DNA from: Histoplasma ohiense
Lineage: Eukaryota > Ascomycota > Eurotiomycetes > Onygenales > Ajellomycetaceae
Assembly: GCA_017607445.1 (NCBI GenBank)
Contig: JAEVHH010000001.1
Location: 6,324,001-6,388,000, forward strand
Direction of reading: 5' to 3'
Length of the DNA: 64,000 nt
The notes beneath the pieces were generated by a model that did no database searches, was not told where the DNA came from, and was given only the letters and a program-made list of their open reading frames with translations. Position numbers and translations under genes: made by a program. Below, piece after piece: positions 43,749 to 56,433 of the stretch. How positions within the stretch are numbered: the stretch's first letter is position 1; each line of letters opens with the position of its first letter.

Positions 43749-44567
43749 ATGGCGGCTCTAGTTGCGAAATATTCTGTTCTTCCTGGACTTCATACGGCTT
43801 TGGAGATCCAGGATTTCCACGCAAGTGGTGCTCTGTATGAATCCAATTGTCCTTTCTATCTGTAGAAAGACTTCGGTCCAGTATCTGACGCCCTACAGGT
43901 ACATGTACAACACACTTCTTGATGACTCTAACCAGCCCCCCGTTGCTGATGCGTCTATTACGGACCTTGCGGAAATTTTCATCCGTCACAATGTCGAAAA
44001 GGTTTTTGGGATTCACTTGATCCACGGTCACTTCAAGATTCCCAAAGGCACCGTCATGCTCGGGACCAACTTTGAAAGCCCCTCCCTTCGGTGGATAAAG
44101 TCACCGATATTGACAAGATTGATCCCTGCCGTGTTCATGGACACATCTTCGCCCTGGCTGAGGACGGGCTGTGTGCTTACGAGCTACAGGATGGGGCTCT
44201 TCCTGACTTGTCTGGCGTTGGACAGGAGTTTCTTGACGAGTTCATTAACTATATTGTCAAGAACAATCTCGCAAGTCTCATTGGTCTTCAAGTCCTTTGG
44301 TCCAGTGATCGCTCCATGTCGGAACTCATTCTCGATCATGGAACTGTCATGCTGGAGTCGACTTACGTCAAGAGCACTGTGCCAACCCGCATCACAGGCT
44401 GGAAATTCGAGATGACCGATGGTAGGCCGCGTGTTTGCTCTGCAAATGAAACTCATTCGACTATGACATCGGGCAATCACAAGGTCTTCAATGCAGGGAA
44501 GCCTCTTCCTAAACTGGAAAATGTCGACGATCTGAAGGCAGCTCTCACTATGGCTGGTATTCTTTAA
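43749..44567 (+). pseudogene. Unknown-family gene with one stop and two frameshifts
   Basis: From ATG 43749 the frame reads 38 codons (MAALVAKYSVLPGLHTALEI...) to TAG at 43863-43865, then continues KDFGPVSDAL. The protein-like reading moves to the next frame near 43894-43900 (RYMYNTLLDDSNQPPVADAS, then EIFIRHNVEKVFGIHLIHGH). It moves back near 44092-44096 (VTDIDKIDPCRVHGHIFALA...). From there it is open to TAA at 44565-44567 (ending TMAGIL). One inserted and one missing base would explain the shifts, and CAG to TAG would explain the stop. The ~270-residue product matches no family I know. No intron with proper borders fits the shifts. Its 3' end faces that of the phosphotransferase gene 135 bp away. 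Confidence 0.6.
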
Positions 44568-44702
44568 AGAGCCGTTTATTTAACTATTTGAAAATGGTCT
44601 TCCTTTTTGATCTTTAATACGATTACGTTTTAACATTGACCCCCTTTGTTGGTTATTGAATCTCTTATCCCCTTTTTCCATCCTATTTTCAGTATCCATA
44701 GT

Positions 44703-45830
44703 CTATGCTAAATCTATAAACCTTGTAGCTGGATTAATTAACAGCCCATCCAGATCACGCATGTTATATGCTCCACTTTCATCATCCCGAATAGGTACTG
44801 GCTCCGGCATATTCGCAAGACGACTTGTGAAGCCACGAGATGGCAGTAGTCCTACAATTCGTGCAGCCTTGATGGCTCTAATTGTGTCACTGCTCAGCCC
44901 TCCAGCTTCCTTGGTGAATGTGCTCCAGAATATGTCCTCCAAAGTGACATAATCGTCATACCGAACCCAACCATTCTTGAGATGGACCTTACTTATTAGT
45001 CGTTGGTGAGAGTATAGGTTCAAGCCAAATGGTGCGATCTCTGCTTCAGCCCAATCAACCACTCCAACTAGATTGCAAGACATTTCGTTCACAATAATGT
45101 TGCAGACACCAAAGTCCTTGTGGAGTAGTACCATGGGAAGAGAAAAAATAGTGGGTAATGAGTTAAGAGACTCTTGGATTAACGGGCGGAAGCGGTTTGG
45201 GAGAGAAACAAGTAGCGAATCAAGTTCTTCTTTGTATCGATGGTACAAGTGGTCGCGGTACGTTTGATCAACGTGCTGTGGGCCTTTCCACGAAAGAGCA
45301 AAGAACCTAATAGAGCATGTATATATGTAATCAGCAACTTGGCGTATTTGTAACGAGAATGTGAGAAGCTAAGCATACTTCGCAATATCAATTACAAGAT
45401 TCCTGCGCCATGAAGAAAACCTAGGTGAGTTTTCGGGCACCTGACTGTTATTTGCCAGGATAAAATCCAAGTAACTAATGCCTCGTACTCGGCTCATGAC
45501 ATAGATGTAAAGGGATTCTTTGCTCTCGCTTCCTTCTCCAATTTGGCCCAAAAATGTCACATGGGGTGCAAAGTGGCCGTAGATTCTTCGAGCGAGATTT
45601 GCAATATCCATACCCAGTTGTAGGGACGCAAGGCGAAACTGGACAACGAATTCGGCATTGGGTCCAGCGTAGACGGTATAGCTGCATACACCTTGCACGG
45701 CCACTGGAACGACGTTTCCACCAAGATGCTCTCTCGCAAAAGTGTCACACGCTGAGCGAGTCACTGCTGTCTTCTCGAAGAAGTCAGCGATTTCTTGGTC
45801 AACAGAGAATACCAGGTCACTGGTAGCCAT
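44703..45830 (-). CDS. Aminoglycoside phosphotransferase-fold (APH) family protein
   Basis: A kinase-fold phosphotransferase of the large fungal APH group, whose substrates are mostly unknown; antibiotic resistance should not be assumed. Exons are 45379-45830 and 44703-45306. The 72-nt intron (GTATGC..ATTAG) joins in phase 2 to read DIAKFFALSW, giving 351 residues. The Brenner-type motif is intact: LLHKDFGVCNIIV (H-x-D-x4-N). The metal site is VGVVDWAEAEIAPFG. The start is the ATG at 45830; an in-frame GTG nine bases upstream is unlikely. All key residues are present, so the gene looks functional amid decayed neighbours. Confidence 0.85.
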
Positions 45831-47814
45831 GGCGGGCACAGGTTGCTGGATTAAATTACATGGACTTGGGAATGAAGCAGGACGTTGTAGCTAAGCGGAG
45901 GGAAGGAGGTGAGGTATCTTCTATACCCCTGATATTCATAATTGCATACGACTGGGGTTTCAGGTAACCGAGCATCGACGCCTGCTGTTGGTGTTGGGCA
46001 TGTTTGTGGGATGGTTGATCTCTTGGGAGCACCTACAGCACAATAACCACAAATTACACGGACAGCCAATCATATGTAGATATAAGCTTAGTCATTCTCA
46101 CCGATTGCACATCTTGTCAGCATCTCAACAGCAAGAATTTGATAATTTCTACTCATTTTTTGAGCATTTTGAATTATTATTTCGGCCAGTCCATAGGGAA
46201 AACTTTGTGGATATCATTGACTTCTATCTACAAAGAAATTGAGCTATTTTTGATCATTCTATAAGGAAATTTGTTCCACCTCTACAACTGCCAAGATAGC
46301 ATGCCAAGCAAGCCTGGCTGTTTTAAGGTGGAGGGCGACCAGCCTTCCCTAGCCCAGCTTCTGTGCATAGATAGCTAGCTCCCACAACACAATAAAGAGA
46401 TTAACCATCCCACAAGGTCATGGTGAAATACATTATTGTTTATATGTTTCAATTTCATTAGATTTAGCTGCCTTGACCATATTACAATAATATAATAAGT
46501 GCCTCAAATATACTCCCGCAGGTTGCTGAAGGCAAAATTATAGATATATAAAACGATAGAAAATTGATGTATCCACTTCGTCTGTCATTTGGTTGCAAAT
46601 GCCTTGCATACATAAGAGAATGCACGCGACAGCTAGCAATGCAGGACATAGAACATAGAATCTGCAACAGCCAGCCCAGGGCATTTTCGTATTTGGACAG
46701 TGAACAGATCAACCTTCCTTTTTGAACAAAGGATATCTGCACCGAGAATGGGCTGCGGATATCGAGGCTTGAGCAGGATATGTAGCCACAGTAAGCATGA
46801 TCCCCGATAATCAATCCGACCAGCTTCCCTTAGTCTCTATCTAGGCGCTCCACTACATGGCTGTTCTTGGAAGAGGCGTACTCTTCATATCTACCCCCCG
46901 CCTTTTGTCACTTGCTTTTTCCTTATCTGGTTGTCTTTTCCTTTTTTTTTCCGTTTTCCATCATCTAGTTACTACGTAAGTTAACTATTTCAGCCACACA
47001 AGGGGGCGGGATCCTGGTCACTGCCGTTAAAAATTAGTCAATTACAATGCCTTTTGTCGACAAAGTAAAAGAAACTCGGAAGAAAACTTTGGTCACGGAT
47101 CCATAATTGAGTCCTGGGCAGAAGGTAGTATGTGCTTCAGCCACCGGCAACTCCGCACCAGTCACCGACATCATGTCAGCATCCGTGGCGAGAAAATGGG
47201 AGAAAATGGGAGACAACGAACTCGGACACGCCAAACCTTGTTGCAAAAACACTAAAGCTCCAGCGACATCGTATACATTAAGTTCGTTAGGCCGGTTCAG
47301 TTCGATGAATCTCTGGCTAGATCGCAGCTAAAATCAGATTGGCGGCGGGCGCGGAAGGACTGGGCCTTGCGCAGCGTGGATCGCCCTCGAAGGTCTGGAG
47401 TGCGGAGCTCAGACTTTTGTCTAAAGTTAACGGCGGGGAAGCTACTATTGATGGGTCATGACGGCGAAGATGTTGAGGTCGATTTGATGTTGGAAGTAAT
47501 ACTTCTAAGTTATCTCTACAACTGCCTTGAACAAATAAAAATAAAATAAAATAAAAGAGTCTTGAAGCCTATGCCGCCAACGAGAATCCAGCAGCGATCT
47601 TATGGCCACTCTCCCTCGAGTTGAAGACATTTAGATCCGTGAGACACCTCCAGGTTCTGCAGAATGGGCCCGCTTTGGTATCATGAATATCTATCTATGC
47701 AACCGTTCAAATTCAAACATAATTAGACAAAAGGTGACATGGGGACTATTTTAATAAGTCGGGAAGGGAAGGGAGATCAAGCCCTGGACGCAGAAAATGG
47801 CTGAGATACGCTGA

Positions 47815-47853
<39 letters not shown>

Positions 47854-49586
47854 TACCCAGCCAGGTATGACTACTCCATGCGACCCTGCAGTCTCATGTT
47901 GTAGCTGAATCAATGTGCAGGACATAGTTATACTAGTATATTTCTCTTATCTCGCATCCAGGGTTCATGGATCTTGGATCGCAGCTTATCTCGGTCTTCC
48001 CCACGGTCCACAGTGACCCAAGCCATGGAAAGCTGGGGAGCGCTTGACCGTCAAATACGTCAGAATCCAATCTATACATGAAGAAATCTCCATGGAGAAT
48101 AGCGAAATGACAAGAATAATCATTCTTTGTTCCAGGGATCCTCGCTGAGGGATCGTACTTACCAACAAGTATGTACTGTACATTCATGCTCCATGCACGG
48201 ATATAGTGTACAATACAATGTCGATTCCTGTACGTATCTTCGGACCAGACGCAGCTAAGAATAAACCTCGAAGCTAAGCAGATGTTGATTGGCGTGGGAA
48301 CTTCGAACGGGCGAGCTAGAGGGAAACATATAGATAGAATCTGACTGGGGAAGCTGCAGAAATTAAAACTTAAACAGTTCGTTGACCGTTCTTTTCTTCA
48401 TCTTCTTCATCTTCTTCCTCCGCTTCTTATTTTTCGTAAGTCAGGAAAAAGATAAACCTATCAATCGATGCTATGATGGCCGTCTGCTGTGTAGAAGAAT
48501 AAAACCTCCGCCTGCCGGGCCTTGTCGTTTTCCCTCTGTTGCTTGCCCGTTGTCGTTGACTGTCCCTGGTCAACCGTTGTCCACCTTCCACATCCGCCTT
48601 CTTCCTGCCCCGGATTCCGCTGCCAACGGCCCCCCATACATTTTGTCCCGTCGAATCTCTCTCTTTTTCTCTCTCACTATATTATTACTATTCCGGTCTC
48701 TTCCCTCCACTCCTCTATTGCCAAATTTCGCACGACCGCTGTGTGGTTCTTGTTACTGAAAGCTACCCGCCGCCGCCCGCCTCCCGCCTCCCGCCTCCGC
48801 TGATTGGCACGCTATGCCAGGAATGAACCCGCTTTCCCACGCTGCTCTCCCGCGGTTACCACACGATAGATTGAGCCACCTGTTTAGCCTTTGATTGACG
48901 TGAAGTGGAAGTAGACGGGGACAAGGGAGGTGGGAAAAGCGAGTCCCGAATCTCACTCCCCCCGTATATACCGACCTATTATGGAGAATCATCGACCGTG
49001 GAAACAGGCGGGTCAGATCCTCCCGCCGTCTCCACAGCAGCCAAACGACGCCCACTACGAGTACGAGCGGCAGCGGCAACATCAGTTTCAACAACTACAA
49101 CCTCAACAGCAACAGCCGCAACAGCAACACGTACCGATACAGGCAAAGGGCCACACATTGTCCAAAGTCTCTACCAAGTCCGCTCAAGGTGCGCTGTTTT
49201 TGTTTACTGCATAATGTCCTCATTCCTGCCTTCTTTTCTTCTACGCTGTGAGGCGGCCAGCCAGAAGCTATTTCCAGTAGTAGCCTCCGGTGATATTCCG
49301 GTGTAATATGAACAGCCTTTTTGCTTGTTATATTGCTTTCTCTCGTTGCTGTGCCACTATTCCTGGCCTTTCCTTGTCATATCGTCCTAGTATTGTTGAG
49401 AATGCAGAGAAATGGCAGTTATCAACAAACAACATGAACTCCATTTATCCTATCAAACACCCACGACCTGGCCTCCAATATCTCCACAAATAAAACCCCA
49501 GCTTCTGAAAAAAAAAAATTTTTTTTTTCATCCACAATAACTACATGTTCGTATGCTAATCTTGCCTTCACCTTGCGTCGTTGCGA
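45831..49586. other. Large 3.7-kb gap in the accessory region
   Basis: I find no convincing gene on either strand. It contains AT-rich stretches (46080-46260, 46440-46560) and a 12-copy CAG repeat (47817-47852). Its last part (48380-49586) is C/T-rich and probably promoter and leader of the transcription-factor gene. A Gln-rich open frame with ATG at 48981 (MENHRPWKQAGQILPPSPQQ) runs 77 codons and could be a small upstream ORF. Nothing supports it as a gene. Confidence 0.5.
47817..47852. repeat. (CAG)12 microsatellite
   Basis: Twelve perfect CAG units in non-coding sequence, probably length-variable between strains. Confidence 0.95.
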
Positions 49587-51752
49587 ATGCCATTAGCCTT
49601 AAAATCATCAAAGTCGTCAACGCCCTCAGACATCCCGTCTTTCACCTTCATCGACCACGATGACGATCTCACCTCCAAAAGGATCAAGGACAAGAAAGCC
49701 CGAAAGGCCATCAGATCCCATGTCATGCGCGACGTGCGGCGAAGGGAGAGATTGGCTGGTCTAAAGAGGACGTCCAAGCGTGGTGCTACTAAGGAGAAGG
49801 CTTCACCACCCTCCGCCGATCAAGATAGCACCGAGACCACCAGCAGCACAAAGGACCGGCGGAAAGCCATTGCCAGTGCTAGCGCTACCGATGCGGACAT
49901 GAAAAAAGATGTTGACAATAATAGTATTTCAGATAGGACGACGATGAGTCCAAGTCCGATTTCGACTTCGGAATTGTCTATGATTAGCAGATCGCCGTCT
50001 GGAGAAGGAACATCGATCGCCTCCCTCATACTGGAGCAGGATCGTTCGGATTTCCCCTCCTTTCCCAGTCCCTTGGGGGACACCACTTCTTGGGCTTTCG
50101 ACCCCTTCAGCACACTCCCAGGTGCAAGCCCTTCGACCAATGATGTAATAGATGGCCTGATAAAATATTGTAAGTTTTTATTCTAATTCATTTCTTGTTT
50201 TCCTAAAAGTATAACGTAGGAATCCCAGAACTGATTTAAAATAACAAGTCTCCGCCGTCCTAATCCCAATGACCTTCCCTGCCGAAACAAAGCAGCCTCA
50301 AGACAGCAAGAACCGTATGGCCCTTATCATCTCCGCCACAATCTCTGAACCAGGGCCTTTCTTCGGCTACATGAGTCTGTGCGCCGCCCATCGCGCTGTC
50401 TTGCAGGGGAAGCATTCGGAAATGGTGGCTACTGCGCCCACAGGGGCTGGCAAGGAGCGCGTTCTGTTCGAGCCAGATTATTATATGATGAAGGCTCGGT
50501 GTATTCGTGAGATGAATAGGAAACTTCAGGATCCAGTGCTGGCATTGACGGATTCAGCATTTGATATCGTTGTTAGCTTGACGTCTTGTGCCGTAAGTTT
50601 TTAATATATCTTCCTCAACATATTTCCCTGTGCTTGCCATGCCTGCTGGCTTGTGTTTTGCGTGCTTCGATCAATGATGTGCTGATTATACGTGTAAAAC
50701 TTATTTAAGTTGACTATTGGTGATTTCGACGAAGCTAGAGATCATATCCAGGGATTGAAGCAAATGGTTGACCTGCGCGGCGGCGTTTTCGGGCCCTCAT
50801 TCCAAGGCGAGGGAGTTCGCTTGCTCTCTAATGTTTTAACGTAGGTTTTCCCCCGAACCTACGTTTAAAAACACTACTAAACCGTCTAAACCAAAATAGA
50901 TGTGACATCATGTCCGCCTCCGCGCTAATGTCCCGCCCACTTTTCCCCCTAACTTGGGACCCACAACCCATCCCACCGGAGACCGAAGAACGGATCATCC
51001 CACCGCACACCTCCCCACTATCCAATATCGGCATGGCCCTCTGCACAAACGAAGCCCTCTCCAACCCGCTCCAAAAAGCCCTCATGGGCCTTCGCGAAAT
51101 CCTCTTCTTCGAACACGCAAACACACGGGACCCAGAAAACTTCTCCGCCCTCGAAAACGAAATCTTCCTCTTCAAAAGCCACGAGGTGGAATTTGAGTTG
51201 CTAGATTATCCATTCCGCCTCACACCCAACTCCACCTCTGCAACCTCAGAAACAACCCGCCGGTCCCCCATCTCCCTCCAACCCATCGAAAATGTTGCCC
51301 GAGTCGCAGCCATCTGTCACATAAACAACTTTTTCATCGTTTCCCCACCGTCATCCGGCCTCGGCCGCGCCCTAAGTCGCCACCTCGCGATGGCGCTAAG
51401 TCGGTTCCCAACTGCGGCATTCCCTAGCTTACCGAACTCGTGGCTTGATTTGATTACCTGGGCGGCGTTCCTGGGTGCGCGCGGCTCGAAGGGCCAGAAG
51501 ACGAAGCCGTGGTTTCTGCAACGGCTGAGGGAGGTTGCGGAAGTTAGAGGGTGGATCCAGTCTGGATCGTTGTCTGGGTCACGGTGGGATGAGGATGATG
51601 GTAATGGAGAGGATGGGAATGGAGAAGATGGGTGGGCGGCGGTCGAAGAGGCGTTGAAGGGTTACTTGTATATTCCTGAGTTACACGGCGAGGTGTTCCG
51701 GAGCATCTGGCAAGATGTTGTGGAGGGGCCTGTTGTTGTGGAAGTTGGGTAA
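49587..51752 (+). CDS. Fungal-specific transcription factor domain protein lacking a Zn2Cys6 cluster
   Basis: Resembles the fungal transcription-factor-like family (DUF3468/Fungal_trans_2 type). Exons are 49587-50169, 50249-50592, 50710-50840 and 50900-51752, with introns of 79, 117 and 59 nt and 636 residues. The N-terminus (IPSFTFIDHDD, then RIKDKKARKAIRSHVMRDVRRRERL) is the basic nuclear-type segment common in this family in place of a zinc cluster; no Cys-rich DNA-binding motif is present. A disordered Ser/Thr-rich stretch is followed by the helical domain, with IGDFDEARDHIQGLKQMVDLRGG, a typical family block. The TTG at 49581 is ignored. DNA binding, if any, is unproven; it may act as a coregulator. 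Confidence 0.8.
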
Positions 51753-52529
51753 AGGACAAGGCAAGGCAAGGCATGGAGGGATGGAATGGGTATACTTTTG
51801 TACTTCGATTTATGAGGTGTTTTGACTTTTTGGATTTTGATTTTGAATCTGGTGTTCTGCCTGGGAAGGAGAAAAGAAAGGAAATGAGGAAAAAGGAAAG
51901 AGGGGGAGTTTAATTCAGGATGATCGGTCAGGGAGTTTGGCATTGTTGGACACATTTGTTCCTCTGCGGGGTGACGTCACGTCATCGCTTCGCTTATATT
52001 TTATTTTTCGAGGGAGGGCAGAAGAAGGCGTTTCCATTTTTGAGCCCCAGGGGCAAGGGGGAAACATGGTTACCTCTACGTAAGGTATGGTGTTCTGGGA
52101 TAGATGATTGGATTGGATTGGAGTTAATATGGGGGAAAAGGGCTTTTTGGATATTGGTCTGGGTAGAGGGACACGCGGGTATTACTTAGCTGGGTTGTAT
52201 TCATTATCGGGTTGTTTATTCTTATATATACTAGTATCAATAAGATGGGGAAAATATCAAAACCCTGCTTGTCTGGTCCCTGGTGAGAAGAAGTATGATA
52301 CCAAAAAAAAAAAAAAAGGAGCTGATATTGCGCCATCACGTGCTTATCGCTGATTTTTGTTGCCAATAAAAAAGCTCCATGGCCTAAAAAAATATTTTAT
52401 CATAGATTTTGACCCAATTCAAATTACCGCCCCTCTCTGTCTGGCATCTACTTACCAGAATAAACCTCTTTGCGAAACTATATATATCTAACATCCCGGA
52501 AGAGACAAAAGGTTATAAAATATATAAAT
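51753..52529. other. Intergenic: transcription-factor gene 3' flank and CYC3 5' flank
   Basis: G/A-rich then A/T-rich sequence. No coding signal is seen. An A15 run lies near 52302-52317. Confidence 0.65.
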
Positions 52530-53701
52530 ATGGGCTGGTTCTGGGCTTCTCCAAACCCAACCGCCAATGAATGCATCCAAGGCGCGGAGCGGCAGGGACT
52601 CGGACTATTGCGATCAGATAACCTGCCAGCGGTAAGCATGCCTCCCAATGGCAATCCTAAGTTCCCATTTTCTTGAACAATTGGCTAACTAGATCCATTA
52701 ACGCCCACAGTCCGAACCCGGTTGTCCCATCAGGACCCTTCCAGGCCAGAACAAGAATGACACACAACATCCTGCCCCATCCTGCCCCGTCCGAGCAAAG
52801 GATGACCCCTTCCACCCACCCTCCTCCCTCGACACCGCCACATCCCAACCCCAATCAACCCTCTCCAGACTCAATCCCTTAAACTACATGTTCGCCTCGA
52901 TCCCGCAAAGCCGCGCGCCAAACCAGACCGTCGACCTCAGCGTCGAGCGCGAGGTCTCCTCCATCCCCCGCGCCGACAGCACCAGCAGCAGGTGGGAATA
53001 CCCGTCACCCCAGCAGATGTACAACGCGCTCCTCCGCAAGGGCTATTCGGACACGCCGCAGGACGCCGTTGAGGCGATGGTTGCCGTGCATAATTTCCTC
53101 AACGAGGGCGCGTGGGAGGAGATTGTGGGCTGGGAACGCACGTTTGCGGGCGGGCTGTGGAAGGGATGGCTGCGGTGTAAGCGAGGGGAATTGAATTTGT
53201 TGAGGGAGGAGAATCGGGAGGAGAGGGAGAGGGAGATGGGGAGTGGTGGAGAGAGTGAGCCGCGTGCTGAACCGCGCTTGGTTAGATTCATGGGTAGGCC
53301 GCAGGAGATGACGCCCAAGGCAACCATTTTGCAGGCGTTGGGCTGGGTTTATCCGGCCAAATTTGGGTGAGTTGCGCCTGTCGATCCAACTTCCTACTTT
53401 AACCGCCCCGCTATGGTATATATGTCTAACGTAACGGATCTCGAAAAAAAGAACATCACCCCCTTTCGACCGTCACGACTGGTATGTACAGCGCCAGACA
53501 TCTTCTGGACCTAAAGAAGTTCGCTACGTGATTGATTATTACTCCGGACCGCCGGGGCCGGATGGCGAGCCGGTATTTTATCTGGATATCCGCCCTGCAA
53601 TCGATACACCTACAGCAGCAATTGAGCGGATGATGAGATGGGGCGGCGATGTATGGTGGAGAGCTAGCGGTGGAGCCGCAAGAGAGTCGGAGAAGAAATA
53701 A
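52530..53701 (+). CDS. CYC3: Cytochrome c heme lyase (holocytochrome c synthase)
   Basis: Attaches heme covalently to apocytochrome c in the mitochondrial intermembrane space. Exons are 52530-52631, 52711-53366 and 53452-53701, with introns of 79 and 85 nt and 335 residues. Two heme-lyase Cys-Pro motifs are visible (GCPIR and SCPVR). Next come the NPLNYMF-type segment, WEYPSPQQMYNALLRKGY, and VVAMVAVHNFLNEGAW-like sequence (here EAMVAVHNFLNEGAW). GRPQEMTPKA, GWVYPAKFG, PPFDRHDWYVQR and the C-terminal DYYSGPPGPDGEPVFYLDIRP complete the family pattern. The ATG at 52530 precedes MGWFWASPN, a plausible start. Confidence 0.95.
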
Positions 53702-54907
53702 TTTTTTTTCGACATTTTATTGTTCCCCGTCTAATTTGGAACTGTCCATTTTTTTTCTTTTTTCGGATTTTATGAGTATTGTCTGATAAATATTCATGGG
53801 ATTCATGGGAGGTGAATACGCATCAGCCAACACTGTTACAGCCATTTATGCATGTCCCCTTTTGTATTTGTATTACCTTGTATTTTTCTGTCGTTTTTCT
53901 CGTATCTGTTTCCATTTTCTTCAGCCCATGGTATGTTTGGTACACTATGTTTTTCTTTATTCTTTCGCTGGATAAGTTCATGAGCTGGCCTGGGTCGGAT
54001 GCATACATATTGGATGGAGTTTTTCTTCTGGTTCTTTACCTTTCTAGGTGTGCTAATAATGCAGGTCATACTCAACTCCCGTCTTTCGTTGTATGGTTCC
54101 GATATCTTGTGAAACATCTTTTGTATATCTCAGTGAGTCAGAGTCAGTTCTTCATGCTACTTTGATGACTTCGGCAAGTCATAATTAATCATGTGATAAT
54201 AGCTCTCCAACCCAGCCTCAACTTCCTCCAGGCAGAGCCGAACAAACAACTTCATTCCTCCCAAAGGTGCTATTTCTGCCTGCGGCTTCGTATTCATTGT
54301 GCCCAAAAATCCATCAAGGGTGGTGGCTTACATGGAAACAATCTCCATTCTGTGGGCCAGCTGAAACGGAGTTTCCCACAAACCTTTGTTTCTGCCTTGC
54401 GTTTCTCCTCCCTTCCTTGGATCACCAATAGCTGTGTGCTCCTCACCAGACCACGGGCCGTGGTCCCCGATCAGTTCAGCCTAGAAATTGTCTGATGTTT
54501 CTGCCTTTGGATGTGTGGGTAGCTGCGGGGGTGGTGGCAAGCCATGTGTTGCTATCTTTACTCAACCATGTGATGGATCAAGACCCTAGGAACATGTCAT
54601 TATGAAACGGCTTTTCGCAATCGCTGTGGATATCAAACATCTCTCATTTTCGTTTTAGCTCTTTCCTCTTTTTTCAATCCTCCACTTTGTTTCCTTGAAA
54701 TCCACAAGACCCATATTTCTTCTAGACAGCAAAAATAGGGGAGAAGAGAAAGAAAACTTAATCAGAAAAGAGGAAGAGGAAGAAAAAGAAAAGGAAACAG
54801 GATCCAAGAAATGCCTGTATACCCATTAGCTCATATATTCTTCATCCCTCCTTCTAGCGGCTGAGCACCGGTACTCATCCATCCATCTACCACACGCACA
54901 CTCCCAA
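53702..54907. other. Intergenic, 1.2 kb
   Basis: T-rich 3' flank of CYC3, a stretch with no recognised content, then A-rich sequence (54725-54810) and a C/A-rich leader before the hydrolase start. No gene is supported. Confidence 0.6.
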
Positions 54908-56433
54908 ATGATCCCAGAAAAACCACCAGACCCAAGCATAATTGGCTACATCCCCCCACAATCAGACAACCAAGGCTGCACCTCAACCCCTCGGGCCCTT
55001 GAAACCCCACTGGCCCTCACCTGGCGGGATATCCGCACCCTCTCTTCCGTCCTCTACCAGCTCCCCAAACTATTCACCCCGCTCACCTCCAAAGATCCAA
55101 CCGATGAACTCTCCCTCAACCCTCGGAATATCTGGTACTTATGTGGCTTGGCCACTGTCACCGCCCTCGAGACGCTTTTATGCGGTTTGGTCTTGATAGC
55201 GGTGACGTTTTTGCCTGGGTGGTTGAGCATGGGGGTTCTCATGGGTGCGGTTGGGTTGATATGGGGTCTTTGTGTGCCGATTCGGGGGCCGATGGTGGTG
55301 GAGTCGTGTGCCGGGCTTAAGGAAGACTGTGGGAATGTTCGGAAAGGTGAGAGGTGGATTTTTGTGAATGGAGTAATGGTTGGGTAAATTCTACCCTTCC
55401 CCTCGTTTTTTAAAAGACTACCTCTGTAGAGTTCTTCTAAACGCCGCATAACTGCTCTAGAAATCAGGGCCTCAGAAACAACTGCGACCGCCTCTCCAAA
55501 ACCTTCGGCCGCCCAATCACAGGAATCCACAACCCCACTTACGGCCTCCTCTGGGACCTCCTCGAATGCCTCTTCCAACGATCTTTCGCCTACGACACCT
55601 ACAGTACACGCTATACTTACGACTATCTCAAACGCTCATTAACAGACCCGACGGTGCATAAGGTAGTCCTAATCGCGCACTCCCAGGGTGGCATCATAGT
55701 CTCCATGGCCCTAGACCTCCTATTCACAGACCTCTCCGCAGAAAACATGGCCAAACTCGAAGTCTACACCTTCGGCTCGGCCGCTTCACATTTCAACAAC
55801 CCCATGCGCGCTATCCAGACCGTTACAACACCCATCTCTACCTCACCCTTGCCGCAAAATCGCAGTTCCAAAGGCGTCATCAGACACATTGAGCACTACG
55901 TCAATGGAGAGGACATCGTGCCGCAATGGGGTGTTCTGTACAACGTCCGTTTGACCAAGACGCGATATAGTGGTAAAGTATTCATCCGGAAAGGCGCGAC
56001 GGGTCATATGTTCAATCAGCATTATTTGAACAATATGTTTCCGCTAGATACTACGCCTCAGCTGCGACATGGGAGTAATCGCCCCGATGCGCCTAATGAC
56101 TTCCTGGATCAAGCGGTTAGAGTTGACGAGCGTACATGTCGGGATAGGGAGGCTTTTTATTATGCTGCCGCTGCCGCTTCGGCAGTGGAAAGCCCGGTCT
56201 GCTGTGAGTCATCTGCTCCGGTAAGTCGAAATGGGGGTGGCAGTGAGGTTAGTGACGGAGTTATGTCAGTGAGTAATGGCAGTGGGATTTGTGTGGATGA
56301 GCCCGACGAGGACGACGAAGGCGGTGTTAAGAGATATAGAGATGGAATGACAGTTCGCGAGCTTAGTCGGTTGTGGAAATACCTTGGTGGTGCAGATCCG
56401 GATATGGATGGGAGGCAACCTCTGATGAATTGA
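54908..56433 (+). CDS. Alpha/beta-hydrolase (lipase-like) membrane-associated protein
   Basis: Predicted serine hydrolase; the substrate is unknown. Exons are 54908-55383 and 55461-56433 with a 77-nt intron (GTAAAT..TCTAG, phase 2), giving 482 residues. Two hydrophobic segments at about residues 76-120 (ATVTALETLLCGLVLIAVTF, GVLMGAVGLIWGL) suggest membrane anchoring. RWIFVNGVMVG and FGRPITGIHNPTYGLLWDLLE precede the nucleophile elbow AHSQGG (G-x-S-x-G form H-S-Q-G). The later block EVYTFGSAASHFNNP and the HIEHYVNGEDIVPQWG segment hold candidate acid and His residues. Family members are common in ascomycetes and mostly uncharacterised. Confidence 0.82.

Noticed and set aside
47034..47331. Overlapping opposite-strand frames of ~70 codons
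   Set aside because: Neither strand shows a motif, and both are short and uninterrupted only by chance composition.
48235..48310. AAGCTAAGCAGA..GTGGGAAC resembling part of a 5S rRNA gene
   Set aside because: The rest does not match fungal 5S rRNA, and no full 118-120 nt folding unit is present.
48981..49214. 77-codon Gln-rich frame upstream of the transcription-factor gene
   Set aside because: Low complexity, no family, and no splice path into the downstream gene that adds a recognised domain. Kept only as a possible upstream ORF.
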